Source: Cryobacterium sp. CG_9.6
Lineage (GTDB): Bacteria > Actinomycetota > Actinomycetes > Actinomycetales > Microbacteriaceae
DNA: 64,000 nucleotides
Direction: 5' to 3'
NCBI RefSeq assembly: GCF_029893365.1
Contig: NZ_JARXUZ010000001.1
Location: 2,232,001-2,296,000, forward strand
Shown in pieces: positions 43,663 through 53,926 of the stretch. Below the pieces are notes generated by a model. It saw nothing but the letters and a program-made list of their open reading frames with translations. It ran no database searches and was not told the DNA's origin. The translations under genes and the position numbers were made by a program. How positions within the stretch are numbered: the stretch's first letter is position 1; each line of letters begins with the position of its first letter.

Positions 43663-43788
43663 TTTTCCGTCCGCGTGTGACCGCGTTTCAGTTACCGTTG
43701 CAGCGGCTTAAATCGCAGCTCGTGGACTCCCCGCACGGGCGCCGTGCCTCCGTGAAAGCGCCCTGTTTCGGTGGGCGCACCCGAGATC

Positions 43789-43828
43789 GGTGGGCGCTAC
43801 GCCCGTTACCGTAGCGGCCACCTATTTT
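43789..43828 (+). terminator. Terminator after the LysE gene
   Basis: GGTGGGCGCTACG pairs with CGTAGCGGCCACC across an 8-nt loop, 12 of 13 positions matching, and is followed by TATTTT. CGGTGGGCGC also occurs once just upstream (43769), a short direct repeat. Confidence 0.75.
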
Positions 43829-43833
43829 CGAGG

Positions 43834-43892
43834 CGAAGCTGGCTGACGAGGTCTCGAGACGCCGGCGAAAAGCGTGCCGGCTCCTCGACCAG
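43834..43892. repeat. Mosaic copy of the 39.7-kb repeat family
   Basis: GGTCTCGAGACGCCGGCGAAAAGCG and a nearby CTCGACCAG, read in pieces, share the CTCGAGACGC, CGAAAA and CTCGACCAG words with the array at 39661-40000, but in altered order and orientation. It lies in the 240-bp gap before the treZ stop. GCCGGC occurs twice here (a possible short hairpin). Confidence 0.55.
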
Positions 43893-43902
43893 TGAGGCGA
43901 GG

Positions 43903-45660
43903 CTAGCGCACCACCACGACGGCGTGGGGCGCCAGCAGGATGGAATCCGCCTGCGTGCGCACCACGGGATGACCATCGGTGGCGAAGGACAGCAGAACCT
44001 CGCCCGCTGTCGCCGGCAACAGCTGCGCAACGGGTGCGAAGTTGATCAGGATTTGCGTCCGGCCGCGTCGGAGCCGCAGCCAGGCATCCGTCTCGTCATA
44101 GTCCACGGTGGTGCTGCTAAAACGTGGGTCGGTCACGTCGGCGTTGGAATGACGCAGGGCGGCAAGCTCTCTGTAGAACCTCAGCATGCAGGCGTGCTGC
44201 GGCTGATCGATCTCGGACCAGTCCAGTTTGGACCGCTCAAAGGTGGCCGGATCTTGCGGGTCCGGCACAACGCTCGGGTCCCAGCCCATGCGGGCAAATT
44301 CCGCGATTCGGCCAGTGGCGGTGGCCATTCCGAGTTCCGGCGCCGGGTGGGATGTGAAGAACTGCCAGGGCGTACCGGCGGCCCACTCCTCACCCATGAA
44401 CAGCATGGGTGTGTACGGCCCCAGCAGCGTGAGCGCCGCAGCAATGGCCAATTGCCCGGTATCAAGGTGAGCGGTGAGTCGATCACCGATGGCACGGTTG
44501 CCAATCTGGTCATGATTCTGGGAGGCAACAACGAGCCGTGACGTGGGCATGCGCTCGGTGTCGATGCGCCGTCCGTGGTGTCGGTCGCGAAAGCTCGAAA
44601 AGGTCCCGTCATGCATAAAGCCCACCGTGAGCACCTTGGCGAGCGCGCCGAGCGGTTCGAAGTCGGCGTAATACCCCGTGGTCTCGACGGTGAGAGCCAC
44701 ATGCACGGCATGGTGAAAGTCGTCACTCCACTGCGCATCGAGACCGTACCCACCGGCCTCCCGCGACGTGATGAGACGCGGGTCATTGAGGTCGGACTCG
44801 GCAATGAGGGTGAGCGGACGCCCCACCGCGGCGCTCAAGACGGAGACCTCCAGCGCAAGCTCCTCGAGGACGTGAGTGGCACGGCTGTCGCGCAGCGCGT
44901 GCACGGCATCCAGTCGCAGGCCATCCACGTGATAGTCCTGCAACCACATGAGGGCGTTGTCGATGATGTAGCGGCGCACAGGCTCAGAATTGTGCCCATC
45001 AAGGTTGAGCGAAGCTCCCCAGGTGTTGCCCGCGGCCTCGCTCAGGTACGGTGCAAACTGCGGCAGGTAGTTGCCGCTGGGGCCGAGATGGTTGTACACG
45101 ACATCTTGAATGACACCCATGTTGGCGTCGTGGCAGGCATCGACGAAGCGCTGGTATGCGGCCGGGCCACCGTAGCCCTCGTGCACCGCGTACCAGAGAA
45201 CACCGTCATAGCCCCAGTTATGCGTGCCATTGAACGCGTTCACCGGCAGCACCTCCACGAAGTCCACGCCAATCGACGCGAGGTGCGGCAGCCGGGCAAT
45301 GGCGGAATCCAGGGTTCCCTCGGGCGTGAAAGTACCGATATGCAGCTCGTAAATGGTGCTGCCCGCCAGCTGTCGACCGGTCCAGGCCGTGTCGGCCCAC
45401 ACGTGGTCGCCGGTGTCAACGAGTCGCGACAGACCGTGCACGCCGGAGGGCTGCTGCCGGGACCGCGGGTCGGGAAAGGGACCACGGCCATCCACTCGAA
45501 AGCCATAATCCACAGCGGATGTCGTCAGGCCGGCTGCAGGTCGCCACCAGTCGTCGTCTCCGCGGCGCATCTCGTGCTCGGTCTGCCCGGTGGCGTCGCT
45601 CAAGACGAGGTGCACCTGCGTTGCGGTGGGCGCCCAGACGGTGAATCTGTGGTCGATCAT
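43903..45660 (-). CDS. treZ: Malto-oligosyltrehalose trehalohydrolase
   Basis: 585 residues from ATG 45660, sharing one base with the treY stop (TGATG). An N-terminal beta domain ([13 protein letters not shown]) precedes a GH13 barrel with catalytic Asp in [11 protein letters not shown], Glu in [10 protein letters not shown] and the NHDQIGNR transition-state Asp. The length is usual. The enzyme releases trehalose from the maltooligosyl-trehalose made by TreY. It is the last gene of treX-treY-treZ, the glycogen-to-trehalose route used for osmotic, cold or desiccation tolerance. Confidence 0.96.
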   Translation of the reverse strand: MIDHRFTVWAPTATQVHLVLSDATGQTEHEMRRGDDDWWRPAAGLTTSAVDYGFRVDGRGPFPDPRSRQQPSGVHGLSRLVDTGDHVWADTAWTGRQLAGSTIYELHIGTFTPEGTLDSAIARLPHLASIGVDFVEVLPVNAFNGTHNWGYDGVLWYAVHEGYGGPAAYQRFVDACHDANMGVIQDVVYNHLGPSGNYLPQFAPYLSEAAGNTWGASLNLDGHNSEPVRRYIIDNALMWLQDYHVDGLRLDAVHALRDSRATHVLEELALEVSVLSAAVGRPLTLIAESDLNDPRLITSREAGGYGLDAQWSDDFHHAVHVALTVETTGYYADFEPLGALAKVLTVGFMHDGTFSSFRDRHHGRRIDTERMPTSRLVVASQNHDQIGNRAIGDRLTAHLDTGQLAIAAALTLLGPYTPMLFMGEEWAAGTPWQFFTSHPAPELGMATATGRIAEFARMGWDPSVVPDPQDPATFERSKLDWSEIDQPQHACMLRFYRELAALRHSNADVTDPRFSSTTVDYDETDAWLRLRRGRTQILINFAPVAQLLPATAGEVLLSFATDGHPVVRTQADSILLAPHAVVVVR

Positions 45661-47966
45661 CAGTGGATCCTTTCGGCCGCGAGCAGCGCAACCGGATAGC
45701 GGGCAAGGAGGTCAGCCAGGCGCACCGCGCCGCCAGAGACGCGTTCGCCGGTCAGAACGTTCACATACGGTCGCGCTTCCAGAATGACGGTACTGTCACC
45801 CCACCCATTCGTAGCCGCGAGGGCCACGGGGAGCCGGGTGGCGACCGTGACCGCCCCGCCCCGGTCGAAGGCGATGGCGTGCTCGGCAGCGGCGCCGAGT
45901 GCCACGACGGGAACGTATCGGCGGAACAGCTCGGGGCGGTCCCGACGAAGACGCAGGGCCCGGGTGGTGACCAGGAGCTTGGCCGCGCCCGTCTCGTCAA
46001 CCGGCGGCAGCCATCCGCTCTCAATGCGGTCAAGGTATCCGCGGCGGAGGTCAAAATCAACCGCGCGCCGGTTGTCGGGGTCAACCAGCGACATCTCCCA
46101 CAGTTCGCTGCCCTGATACACGTCGGGCACCCCGGGCGCCATCAGCTGCACCAGCTTGGCCGAGAGGGAGTTGCTCCACCCCGCCGCACGCACCCGCGCG
46201 ACAAACGCCGTGATGAGGTCGCCGAGCGGCGCGTCAGCGGTGGCGGCGACCAGCCGGTGCAGTGCCGCCTCAAACTGTGGGTTGGGGGCGGTCCACGTTG
46301 TGGACGTGCCGGCCTCCCGCGCCGCCTTCTCGGCGTAGGCACCGAGGCGCTCGGGCGAGAGCGGCCAGGCACCCACAATCGCCTGCCAGAGCAGATTCTC
46401 GAACGGGGCATCACCGAGGGGCGCAGCGGCTCGGAATTCGCCCAGCGCACGCTCCCACTCCCCCGGAACCTCGGCAAGCACGCTGATGCGCGCCCGAACA
46501 TCCTCGCCGCGTTTCGTGTCGTGGGTGGAGAGGGTGGTCATCGAAGCCGGGAACGCCGCCTGTCGCGCCTGCTGCCGGTGATGAAACTCCTCGGCCGAGA
46601 TCGAGAATTCGCTCGGGTCAGCGCCCACCTCATTAAGGGACGTCAGGCGGGTGAAACGGTAATAGGCCGTGTCCTCCACACCCTTGGCCATCACCATGCC
46701 CGACGTTTGCTGAAACCGCACCGTGAACGGATGCCCCGCCTCACCGAACACGCTCACCAATCGGTTGATCTCCACCGACAGGTCGGGGCGGCGCCCGGCC
46801 GCGAGCTGCGCGGCCTCGGCCACGTGCGCGCCGCGGAGCGGCAGGTAGGAGCGGTACACCGGAAAGCAGGAGAGCAGCTCGGCGATGGCATCCGCTGTGA
46901 CGTCCCCGGCAACCTCCGAAACGCTCACCAGTCGCGTCAGCCGCAACACCTCCGAGCGCAGAATCCCATCGGCAATTGCCCGCTTATTCTCGTGCACGAG
47001 ATCGGTCCAGGACACATCATGACGGCCCTGAAGCCGGGCCTCAAGTGCGTCCAGGGGTGCCTGACTCCGGGGATCCACGAGGACCCGGTCGACATCTGCG
47101 AGCCCGTCATACCCGGACGTTCCGCTCGTGGCCCAGTTCGCGGGGAGTTGTTCCGGACCTTCGAGAATCTTCTCCACCAGCACGTACGCCTCGCCGGTGG
47201 CCTCGCGAAGGCGGTCAAGGTATTCGCCGGGGTGAGCGAGACCATCGGGGTGGTCCACTCGCAAACCCTGCACGAGGCCCGCGCGCACCCAGCGCACAAT
47301 CTCGGCGTGGGACTCATCAAACACCCACGGCACCTCCACCCGCAGCCCGGCCAGGCTGTTCACCGCAAAGAATCGACGGTAGTTCAGCTCGGCATCGGCT
47401 CGGCGCCAGTTCACGAGTTCATAGTGCTGCCGCCCGTAAACGGTTGAAACGGATGCGCCATCCGCCGCACTTCCCTCGGCCAGTGGAAAGCGATGATCAG
47501 AGTACACCAACTCATCACCCACGATTTCGAGGTGATCCAGTTCATCGGCCGCATCGCCGAGCACCGGCAACCGAATCTTTCCGTTGGCGCTCTGCCACTC
47601 CACATCAAAGGCGTCAGCGTACCGTGACGTCTTCCCCTTGCCGAGCAGGTCCCACCACCAGGCGTTCTGTGCCGGCGTGGCCACTCCCATGTGGTTGGGC
47701 ACAATGTCAACGAGCAGTCCGCGACCGGCCCCGGCCACGACGGCGGCGAGCCGGTCGAGTCCGTCCGCGCCGCCGCGTGCCGGGTCAATCTGAGAATGAT
47801 CCACCACGTCGTAACCGTGGTCAGATCCGGCCTCCGCCTTGAGCAGGGGCGAGAGATAGAGCCAATCGGCGCCGAGACGCCAAATGTAATCGGCGGTCTC
47901 CGCAGCAGCAGTCAGGTCGAACGCTTCACGAATCTGCAGCCGGTAGGTCGAAACCGGCACGATCAC
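45660..47966 (-). CDS. treY: Malto-oligosyltrehalose synthase
   Basis: 768 residues from GTG 47966, which overlaps the glgX stop (GTGA); the longer frame to 48179 is only glgX in another frame. Family segments are clear: STYRLQI at the start, [20 protein letters not shown] with the nucleophile Asp, [13 protein letters not shown] with the acid Glu, and [14 protein letters not shown]. It turns the reducing-end alpha-1,4 bond of maltodextrin into an alpha,alpha-1,1 bond. Tight overlaps on both sides imply balanced synthesis with its partners. Confidence 0.96.
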   Translation of the reverse strand: MIVPVSTYRLQIREAFDLTAAAETADYIWRLGADWLYLSPLLKAEAGSDHGYDVVDHSQIDPARGGADGLDRLAAVVAGAGRGLLVDIVPNHMGVATPAQNAWWWDLLGKGKTSRYADAFDVEWQSANGKIRLPVLGDAADELDHLEIVGDELVYSDHRFPLAEGSAADGASVSTVYGRQHYELVNWRRADAELNYRRFFAVNSLAGLRVEVPWVFDESHAEIVRWVRAGLVQGLRVDHPDGLAHPGEYLDRLREATGEAYVLVEKILEGPEQLPANWATSGTSGYDGLADVDRVLVDPRSQAPLDALEARLQGRHDVSWTDLVHENKRAIADGILRSEVLRLTRLVSVSEVAGDVTADAIAELLSCFPVYRSYLPLRGAHVAEAAQLAAGRRPDLSVEINRLVSVFGEAGHPFTVRFQQTSGMVMAKGVEDTAYYRFTRLTSLNEVGADPSEFSISAEEFHHRQQARQAAFPASMTTLSTHDTKRGEDVRARISVLAEVPGEWERALGEFRAAAPLGDAPFENLLWQAIVGAWPLSPERLGAYAEKAAREAGTSTTWTAPNPQFEAALHRLVAATADAPLGDLITAFVARVRAAGWSNSLSAKLVQLMAPGVPDVYQGSELWEMSLVDPDNRRAVDFDLRRGYLDRIESGWLPPVDETGAAKLLVTTRALRLRRDRPELFRRYVPVVALGAAAEHAIAFDRGGAVTVATRLPVALAATNGWGDSTVILEARPYVNVLTGERVSGGAVRLADLLARYPVALLAAERIH

Positions 47967-50182
47967 CGCAGACCACCGGACCTGGTGGCCTGCGCCGGAA
48001 GCGTAATGGTGCCGGTGAGACCGGCGAGAGAGGCGGCCACGGAATGGTCGGGGGCAGCGACGGGCGCCGTGTAGGCCCGAAAGACCACCAGAGAACGGGA
48101 TGCAATCGTTTGGACCGCCCCCGCCGGGCGTGGCACGTCGTCGGCGCCCTCGCCGGCGGTGTCGACGACGATCTCCCACTCGGCCCCAAATTCCTCGGGG
48201 GGAAGGGTGAAATCCACCTCGTCGGAATCTGCGTTGAAGCAGAGGATGAAGTTCACATCAGAGATCTCGTGGCCGCGAGAATCGCGCTCTCGAATTCCGC
48301 TTCCATTGAGGAATTTGGCCACCAATCGGGTGCCCGTCTTGTCCCAGTCCTCTTCCGCCATCTCGGTGCCGTCGGCGCCCAGCCAGACGATGTCGGGGAG
48401 GGAATCGCCCACGCCGCGTTTGCCCGGGCGACCGCTGAAGAAGCGGCTCCGGCGAAACGTGGGATGGTCTCGCCGCAGGCGCGAAATCGCGGCCGTGAAT
48501 TCAATGAGTGGCTGGTCCGCTTCGTCCCAGTGAATCCAGGACAGCTCCGAGTCCTGCGCATACGAATTGTTATTTCCACTCTGCGTGCGGCCCAGTTCAT
48601 CGCCGTGCAACAGCATGGGAACGCCCTGCGAGAGCAGGAGGGTGGCCAGAAAGTTGCGGTGTTGTTTCGCTCGGAGGGCGAGGATGTCGGGGTCGCTCGT
48701 GGGCCCCTCCTCCCCCGAGTTCCAGGACCGGTTGTGCGACTCACCGTCGTTGTTGTCTTCACCGTTTGCGTCGTTGTGCTTCTCGTTGTACGACACCAGG
48801 TCGGCCAGCGTGAATCCGTCGTGGGCTGTGACGAAGTTCACCGAGGCCACCGGGCGACGCCCCGAGTGCTCGTAGAGGTCGGAGGAGCCGGCAATCCGGC
48901 TGGCAAATTCGCCCAGGGTCGAGGGCTCTCCGCGCCAGAAGTCGCGCACCGTGTCCCGATACTTACCGTTCCACTCCGACCACTGCGACGGAAAGTTACC
49001 CACCTGGTAGCCGCCGGGGCCAACGTCCCAGGGCTCGGCGATGAGCTTCACCTGAGACACAATCGGGTCCTGCTGCACGAGCTCAAAGAAGGTGGACAGT
49101 TTGTCCACGTCGTACAGGTCGCGGGCCAGCGCCGAGGCGAGGTCGAACCGAAATCCGTCGACATGCATCTCAAGCACCCAGTACCGCAACGAGTCCATAA
49201 TGAGCTGCAGCACGTGCGGGTGCCGCACATTGAGGGTGTTTCCGGTGCCGGTGTAATCCATGTAATAGCGCTTGTCGTCATCCATCACCCGGTAATAGGC
49301 CTCGTTGTCGATGCCCTTGAACGAGAGTGTCGGGCCGAGATGGTTCCCCTCCGCCGTGTGGTTGTACACAACATCGAGAATCACCTCGATGCCGGCGGCG
49401 TGCAGGCTCCGCACCATGCCCTTGAATTCCTGTACCTGCTGTCCCAGATCCCCGGTGGAGGAGTACGTATTGTGCGGGGCGAAGAAACCGATGGTGTTGT
49501 AACCCCAATAGTTGTTGAGGCCCTTCTCCATCAGGGTGCTGTCGTTCACAAACTGGTGCACCGGCATGAGTTCCACCGCGGTGACACCCAGCTTCTGCAG
49601 GTGGTCCACGACGGACGGATGCGCGACGCCCGCATAGGTTCCGCGCTGCGATTCCGGCACGGCTTCCTGCAGCTGGGTGAGACCCTTCACGTGTGCCTCG
49701 TAGATGAGGGACTCGCTGTACGGAGTGCGAAGGGGCCGATCCCCCGCCCAGTCGAAGAACGGGTTGACGACAACTCCGAGCATCATGTGCGGGGCGGAGT
49801 CTTCATCATTGCGCGACTCGGGGTCACCGAAGTTGTACGAGTACAGCGACTGATCCCAGTCGATGGCCCCACAGGTTGCCTTGGCGTAGGGATCAAGAAG
49901 AAGCTTGTTGGGATTGGCCCGGTTGCCCGCGGAGGAGTCACCATCCCCGTACACGCGATACCCATACAGCTGACCTGGCTGCACCAGGGGAAGGTAACAG
50001 TGCCAGATGTAGGCGGAGGACTCGCGAATTTCCACCCGTGTCTCCACGCGCACCTGTTCGCCATCCTCATCAAAGAGGCACAGCTCGACGCGGGTGGCTG
50101 CCTCACTGAAGAGGGCAAAGTTTGTACCACTACCGTCGAATGTTGCACCGAGCGGATAGGGAGTTCCGGGCCAGGTATCCAT
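47963..50182 (-). CDS. glgX: Glycogen debranching enzyme GlgX/TreX
   Basis: 739 residues from ATG 50182, with GAGGAG 5 nt upstream; the reading to 50278 adds 32 codons without support. An N-terminal CBM48-like domain (GTPYPLGATFDGSGTNFALF) is followed by a GH13 isoamylase barrel with DVVYNHTAEG, GFRFDLASAL (nucleophile Asp), LIAEPWDVG (acid Glu) and TAHDGFTL. It removes alpha-1,6 branches so that linear chains feed TreY. First gene of the treXYZ operon; 160 bp separate it from the next gene upstream, where its promoter must lie. Confidence 0.96.
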   Translation of the reverse strand: MDTWPGTPYPLGATFDGSGTNFALFSEAATRVELCLFDEDGEQVRVETRVEIRESSAYIWHCYLPLVQPGQLYGYRVYGDGDSSAGNRANPNKLLLDPYAKATCGAIDWDQSLYSYNFGDPESRNDEDSAPHMMLGVVVNPFFDWAGDRPLRTPYSESLIYEAHVKGLTQLQEAVPESQRGTYAGVAHPSVVDHLQKLGVTAVELMPVHQFVNDSTLMEKGLNNYWGYNTIGFFAPHNTYSSTGDLGQQVQEFKGMVRSLHAAGIEVILDVVYNHTAEGNHLGPTLSFKGIDNEAYYRVMDDDKRYYMDYTGTGNTLNVRHPHVLQLIMDSLRYWVLEMHVDGFRFDLASALARDLYDVDKLSTFFELVQQDPIVSQVKLIAEPWDVGPGGYQVGNFPSQWSEWNGKYRDTVRDFWRGEPSTLGEFASRIAGSSDLYEHSGRRPVASVNFVTAHDGFTLADLVSYNEKHNDANGEDNNDGESHNRSWNSGEEGPTSDPDILALRAKQHRNFLATLLLSQGVPMLLHGDELGRTQSGNNNSYAQDSELSWIHWDEADQPLIEFTAAISRLRRDHPTFRRSRFFSGRPGKRGVGDSLPDIVWLGADGTEMAEEDWDKTGTRLVAKFLNGSGIRERDSRGHEISDVNFILCFNADSDEVDFTLPPEEFGAEWEIVVDTAGEGADDVPRPAGAVQTIASRSLVVFRAYTAPVAAPDHSVAASLAGLTGTITLPAQATRSGGLR

Positions 50183-50343
50183 GAGGCTCCTCGAAATGGA
50201 ATCGGACGAGGGGCATGCCAGATGCCCTCTCAGTACGCTAGCCCATACCGTGCCCGATCGCTGGCCCATGACACCCAAATGGGTCGCAGAAGATCACTCC
50301 GTCACTGTGAAACCTGTCCCTGACTTCTGTGTCAGAACCAGGG

Positions 50344-50691
50344 CTAACTCTGCTGTGCGGACTGCTTTCGAGCCGCACGCCGGGCCCGCCACCAGGACAG
50401 GGCACGTTCGAGAACACGCCTCAGAAAGAGACCCAGCCGGTGTGCGGCAGGAAATTCGGTGCCGAGGATGGCGATTCCGAGAAACACAATCAGCCAGCCG
50501 GGTCCGGGAAGCGGTATCAGCAACACACCGATGAGCACGACCACCACTCCGAGAACTCCGAGGGCGAGACGGTAGGCCCAGCGCACGCGGGGGTGACGTT
50601 CCACCCACGCCCGACAGCGCCGCAGTATGGCCCGAACCGGGTGGTTGGGGTCGCTACCGGTCTCGATTTCCCTCGCGAGAATGTCAGTCAT
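50344..50691 (-). CDS. TIGR02611/PGPGW transmembrane protein
   Basis: 115 residues from ATG 50691. Two hydrophobic segments (about 41-60 and 65-80) flank the diagnostic PGPGW (62-66) and continue LIVFLGIAILGTEF; the C-terminus is a basic helix. The family is common in Actinomycetota and of unknown function. It is in the same orientation as glgX but 160 bp away, so probably separate. Confidence 0.88.
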   Translation of the reverse strand: MTDILAREIETGSDPNHPVRAILRRCRAWVERHPRVRWAYRLALGVLGVVVVLIGVLLIPLPGPGWLIVFLGIAILGTEFPAAHRLGLFLRRVLERALSWWRARRAARKQSAQQS

Positions 50692-50738
50692 GTGCTTAAC
50701 CTAGGAGGCGCAGCTGGGAAATTGACCGGGCTCCGGTG

Positions 50739-51131
50739 CTACTCAACGCCATCCACGTATAACCACACCCGAGCATCCCGCACAAAACGGCTCGTCTCGT
50801 GCTGGCTACCGCGTTCGCCGTGTAACCGATAGTGAGCCGTGAATTCCACGACACCTTCCCGCTCGAAGGGACCGCCGCCACTCGTTGCGTCAATTACGAG
50901 GCGTGTCCAGACCATCCCCGCCTCGAGGGTGAGAGTGGCGGGTGCGGTGAGCGGATGCCACGTGGCCAGCAGGTACGCAGCGTCACCCACCGCAAAGGCC
51001 GAGTATCGCGAACCCATGAGCTGCTCCGCCGTGGGCGCGCCCACATCACCGCGGTGATACCGGTTGCAGCACTCCGGATAGGTCAACCCGCTGTTGCAGG
51101 GACACCGATCGGATACAGACGGAGACGACAT
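50739..51131 (-). CDS. YchJ-family (UPF0225) protein with SEC-C motif
   Basis: 130 residues from ATG 51131; the in-frame extension to 51167 lies partly in a terminator region. The N-terminal metal motif is CPC (Cys10, Cys12) with Cys21-Cys22 in YPECC, followed by the conserved TAEQLMGSRYSAFA segment and an NTF2-like beta-sheet with FTAHYR. The family is widespread with no firmly known function. It is probably monocistronic. Confidence 0.9.
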   Translation of the reverse strand: MSSPSVSDRCPCNSGLTYPECCNRYHRGDVGAPTAEQLMGSRYSAFAVGDAAYLLATWHPLTAPATLTLEAGMVWTRLVIDATSGGGPFEREGVVEFTAHYRLHGERGSQHETSRFVRDARVWLYVDGVE

Positions 51132-51166
51132 CGTGAACCACCCCTTATTTCCCGAGACGTTAAACA

Positions 51167-51198
51167 AAGAAAACCCCGACCAGGTCGGGGTTTTCTTT
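51167..51198 (-). terminator. Terminator of tRNA-Ala (bidirectional sequence)
   Basis: AAAGAAAACCCCGAC-CAG-GTCGGGGTTTTCTTT is symmetric, so it can stop transcripts in both directions. It lies 7 bp beyond the tRNA 3' end and 36 bp before the YchJ start, and so insulates the two. Confidence 0.93.
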
Positions 51199-51204
51199 CA
51201 ATTG

Positions 51205-51278
51205 TGGATCCGAGGGGATTCGAACCCCTGACCCCCTGCATGCCATGCAGGTGCGCTACCAGGCTGCGCCACGGACCC
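51205..51278 (-). tRNA. tRNA-Ala (anticodon GGC)
   Basis: On the minus strand a 74-nt cloverleaf: acceptor GGGTCCG/CGGATCC with a G3:U70 pair, which is the alanine identity element; anticodon stem CCTGC/GCAGG with loop ATGGCAT, giving GGC; T-loop GTTCGAATC. The discriminator base is A and CCA is not encoded. No integrase or repeated 3' end is near, so it does not look like a used attachment site. Confidence 0.97.
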
Positions 51279-51350
51279 ATTTCGCTGTTTCGGTTTGCCC
51301 CGAAACAACTTGTTTAGACTACTGCATAAAACAGCAGACGCGAAACCGAA

Positions 51351-51809
51351 CTAGTCGTTTATCTCTGACTTCTCACTAACTTCAGAATCTTCGCCGACCT
51401 CAGGTGCCTCAGCATTATCGGTGGCCGCAACAGCTGCAGCGGATGAACCAGACGTCAACTCAAGCGGAATCACCGGGCAGTCCTTCCACAGGCGCTCGAG
51501 TGCGTAGTACTCGCGCTCTTCCTCGTGGAAAACATGCACAACAAGGTCGCCGAAGTCAACGAGCACCCAACGCCCAGCAACGCGTCCTTCGCGACGCAGC
51601 GGCTTGTGTCCGGCCTCAATGAGCTGATCTTCAATCTCACCGGCAATCGCAACCACGTTGCGCTCTGAACGCCCCGTGACGATGAAGAAGATGTCGGCGA
51701 GCGGAAGCGGGTTGGACACGTCCAACGCGATCAGGTTTTCACCGGCCTTCGACTCGGCAGCGGCGACAGCTATCTTGAGCAGTTCGCGAGAGTGGGCAGT
51801 TGCGGTCAT
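51351..51809 (-). CDS. rsfS: Ribosome silencing factor RsfS
   Basis: 152 residues from ATG 51809. The RsfS/Iojap core (about 5-118) is clear, with LDVSNPLPLADIFFIVTG, GRWVLVDFGDLVVHVF and EEREYYALERLW. A 30-residue acidic Ala/Glu tail is extra. It binds ribosomal protein L14 and blocks subunit joining during nutrient shortage. It ends the leftward rplU-to-rsfS cluster, 72 bp after the membrane-anchored hypothetical gene. Confidence 0.95.
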   Translation of the reverse strand: MTATAHSRELLKIAVAAAESKAGENLIALDVSNPLPLADIFFIVTGRSERNVVAIAGEIEDQLIEAGHKPLRREGRVAGRWVLVDFGDLVVHVFHEEEREYYALERLWKDCPVIPLELTSGSSAAAVAATDNAEAPEVGEDSEVSEKSEIND

Positions 51810-51881
51810 TGAATAAATCCTTGAATTTGAGACGTCTTGATGAAACAGAAATCGATATGAACGGAAAAGGTAGGAAAAGAT

Positions 51882-53009
51882 CTAAAAGATTTGAAGCAGA
51901 TGTCCAACGAATAATAGCGCCGACACACTCACGGCAAGAGCTGCAGTCGACACGACCAAAACAACCGGTAGCGTCACGCCGCCCTTCTTGGGAGGCGTCA
52001 TCACGTTACGCGTTGATGCGTGTGTGCTGATGGCCCGACTGGCGCTCACCGGCGCATTGTCGGTGAGTCCGATGTCGTCAAGTGGCTCATTCATCTGATC
52101 GACGTCGGACGAATCGAAGTGATTGGGGTGCTGTCCAGTCTCGCCGAGGCTGCGTGGCAAATCGAAGGAACCCGTGATGAGAATCTCACCGGTATTCGAA
52201 AATGGTCCACTGCTCGTGCCCTGATTCGGAATCGAGGGCAGGATCAACGCGTTCGTCGTGGTGGGAATTCCGCCCGCGCCCACGCCCAGAGACATCAGAT
52301 CATCGAGAGATTGCAGAGGCAGTGCTGCTGGCGCCTCATCCTCACCCTTATCGATGGACCAGTGGCCCACCGGGGGGTTGAGGGTGTTGGTGTCGGTAGA
52401 AACGGTTTCCTCAGCGTCAACCACATCAGTCGCCACAGCAGTCGCCGCTGCAGCCACCGCGGTGGTCGCACGGACCGCCGACGGCGAAACCGACGGGGTG
52501 GGAGCCTTCACCGCGCGGTCGCGCGGAACAATCTTGTCCTTGGCCGCCTCCGACTCAAAGTCGAGGACGTCTGCGGCTTCCGCGGCATTGAGGGCCCGCA
52601 GTTCCCGACGCGTCAGAGTTCGACCGGTGAGATCCAGAGACGGTTGTGGAACAGCGGATGCCGCACCCGACCCGCCCGAACGCGGTGCGAATGACGTCAT
52701 GGGGGGAGCCGTGTCGGGCCGCGCGGTATCCGGGAGGTCAACAACGGCTGGGGCAGTGGAGTCTTTCGACTGATCCGCCTTCGCGGCGTCAGTACGGCGC
52801 TTGTGGCCGAGCCGCGGCTTGCGTGCGGACGATTCAGAAGACGGGACGACAGCATCCGAGCTTGTTGCCGTTGTGTTCGGCACGACATCAGGCTCGGCCG
52901 CGATGTCGTTGGACAGGGGCTGCGCGGCACCGGAGTGCTGTTCGAGTGCCAGGGCGGCCTCGCGGGCCTGCCGGCGGGTCAGTGGCGGTTGGCTGTTGCC
53001 CAACGTCAT
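51882..53009 (-). CDS. Hypothetical protein with long disordered region and C-terminal membrane anchor
   Basis: 375 residues from ATG 53009, overlapping the nadD stop by 4 bp. Residues 1 to about 340 are low-complexity (Ala/Thr/Asp/Ser/Pro) with no fold I recognise, except two short conserved-looking R-rich helices ([16 protein letters not shown] at about 10-25 and [16 protein letters not shown] near 130), which repeat the pattern LTRR-x-x-R. The last 25 residues form one hydrophobic segment, so the bulk faces the cytoplasm if tail-anchored. It lies between nadD and rsfS, a place where Microbacteriaceae often carry such a gene. Confidence 0.75.
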   Translation of the reverse strand: MTLGNSQPPLTRRQAREAALALEQHSGAAQPLSNDIAAEPDVVPNTTATSSDAVVPSSESSARKPRLGHKRRTDAAKADQSKDSTAPAVVDLPDTARPDTAPPMTSFAPRSGGSGAASAVPQPSLDLTGRTLTRRELRALNAAEAADVLDFESEAAKDKIVPRDRAVKAPTPSVSPSAVRATTAVAAAATAVATDVVDAEETVSTDTNTLNPPVGHWSIDKGEDEAPAALPLQSLDDLMSLGVGAGGIPTTTNALILPSIPNQGTSSGPFSNTGEILITGSFDLPRSLGETGQHPNHFDSSDVDQMNEPLDDIGLTDNAPVSASRAISTHASTRNVMTPPKKGGVTLPVVLVVSTAALAVSVSALLFVGHLLQIF

Positions 53010-53611
53010 ACCACGCTCCGATACAGGTGGTGCTTAGAAATGTACTGGACGACCCCATCCGGGACCAGATACCAGACCGGGAATCCCCGATTGACCCGTG
53101 CCCGGCAGTCAGTGGACGAGATGGCCAGAGCCGGGACCTCCAGTAAGCTTACGTCTTGGTTGGGCAAACCCGAAACACTCAGTTCATGTCCCGGACGACT
53201 CACAGCCACAAAGTGAGCCAGTTCCCACAGCTCTCGAACGTCTTTCCAGCCCAAAATCTGGCTGATCGCGTCGGCACCGGTGATGAAGAACAGCTCGGCA
53301 TCGGGACGCTCGGTGTGCAGATCGCGCAGGGTGTCGATCGTATACGTGGGTCCGTGACGGTTGATGTCCACGCGGCTCACCGTAAAGCGCGGGTTGGATG
53401 CCGTGGCAATGACGGTCATGAGGTAGCGGTGCTCACTCGGCGTCACCCCGGATTTCTGCCAGGGTTCGCCGGTGGGCACGAAGATCACCTCGTCGAGGTC
53501 GAAACTCTGTGCCACCTCACTTGCAGCCACCAAGTGCCCGTGATGAATCGGGTCGAACGTGCCGCCCATGACGCCAATGCGCGGACGACGCTCCGTCGTT
53601 GCTTCCATCAC
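53006..53611 (-). CDS. nadD: Nicotinate-nucleotide adenylyltransferase
   Basis: 201 residues from GTG 53611 or ATG 53608. The nucleotidyltransferase motif [12 protein letters not shown] is at residues 15-26, and [10 protein letters not shown] near 167-176 is the C-terminal ISSTxxR motif. It makes deamido-NAD from nicotinate mononucleotide and ATP. It lies 15 bp after the 78-residue membrane gene and is coupled to the next gene by an ATGA overlap. Confidence 0.96.
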   Translation of the reverse strand: MMEATTERRPRIGVMGGTFDPIHHGHLVAASEVAQSFDLDEVIFVPTGEPWQKSGVTPSEHRYLMTVIATASNPRFTVSRVDINRHGPTYTIDTLRDLHTERPDAELFFITGADAISQILGWKDVRELWELAHFVAVSRPGHELSVSGLPNQDVSLLEVPALAISSTDCRARVNRGFPVWYLVPDGVVQYISKHHLYRSVV

Positions 53612-53626
53612 GGGCTAACGAACTGG

Positions 53627-53863
53627 CTAGTGCTCGCCGCTACCGATGGCGCCGCCACTAGCCCGAGCGTACGCGGCTGCTTTGGCGCTGTGGCGGTTGG
53701 CCACGTCGCGGAAGCTCCAGAGCACGAGTCCCAGGCCCAGGAACAGCACGGCTGCGATGGCCGGGTACACCAGCAGGGGAAAGGGCAGTTCCACGTGTTC
53801 CACCTCAGCAGAAAAAGCGGACGTCACTAGGGGGCTAGCCAGCACAGCGGTCACAAACGACAT
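53627..53863 (-). CDS. Small single-pass membrane protein
   Basis: 78 residues from ATG 53863, with GGAG 4 nt before the start. A short N-terminal hydrophobic stretch and one clear membrane helix (about 29-50, LLVYPAIAAVLFLGLGLVLW) are followed by FRDVANRHSAKAAAYA, a soluble tail. Similar short proteins occur between proA and nadD in related genomes as I recall; no function is known. Good ribosome site and operon position make it a real gene. Confidence 0.75.
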   Translation of the reverse strand: MSFVTAVLASPLVTSAFSAEVEHVELPFPLLVYPAIAAVLFLGLGLVLWSFRDVANRHSAKAAAYARASGGAIGSGEH

Positions 53864-53926
53864 GGGTTCTCCAATTCACACGCACAAAAAATAGGGCTTT
53901 CGCCACCAGAATCAGTCTAGTGCGGC

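Noticed and set aside
45663..47447. 594-codon plus-strand frame opposite treY
   Set aside because: Antisense shadow; treY catalytic motifs are complete.
48044..50323. 759-codon plus-strand frame opposite glgX
   Set aside because: Antisense shadow; GH13 motifs prove the minus strand.
51205..51278. tRNA-Ala as an integration site for a mobile island
   Set aside because: No integrase, no repeated tRNA 3' end and only core genes on either side.
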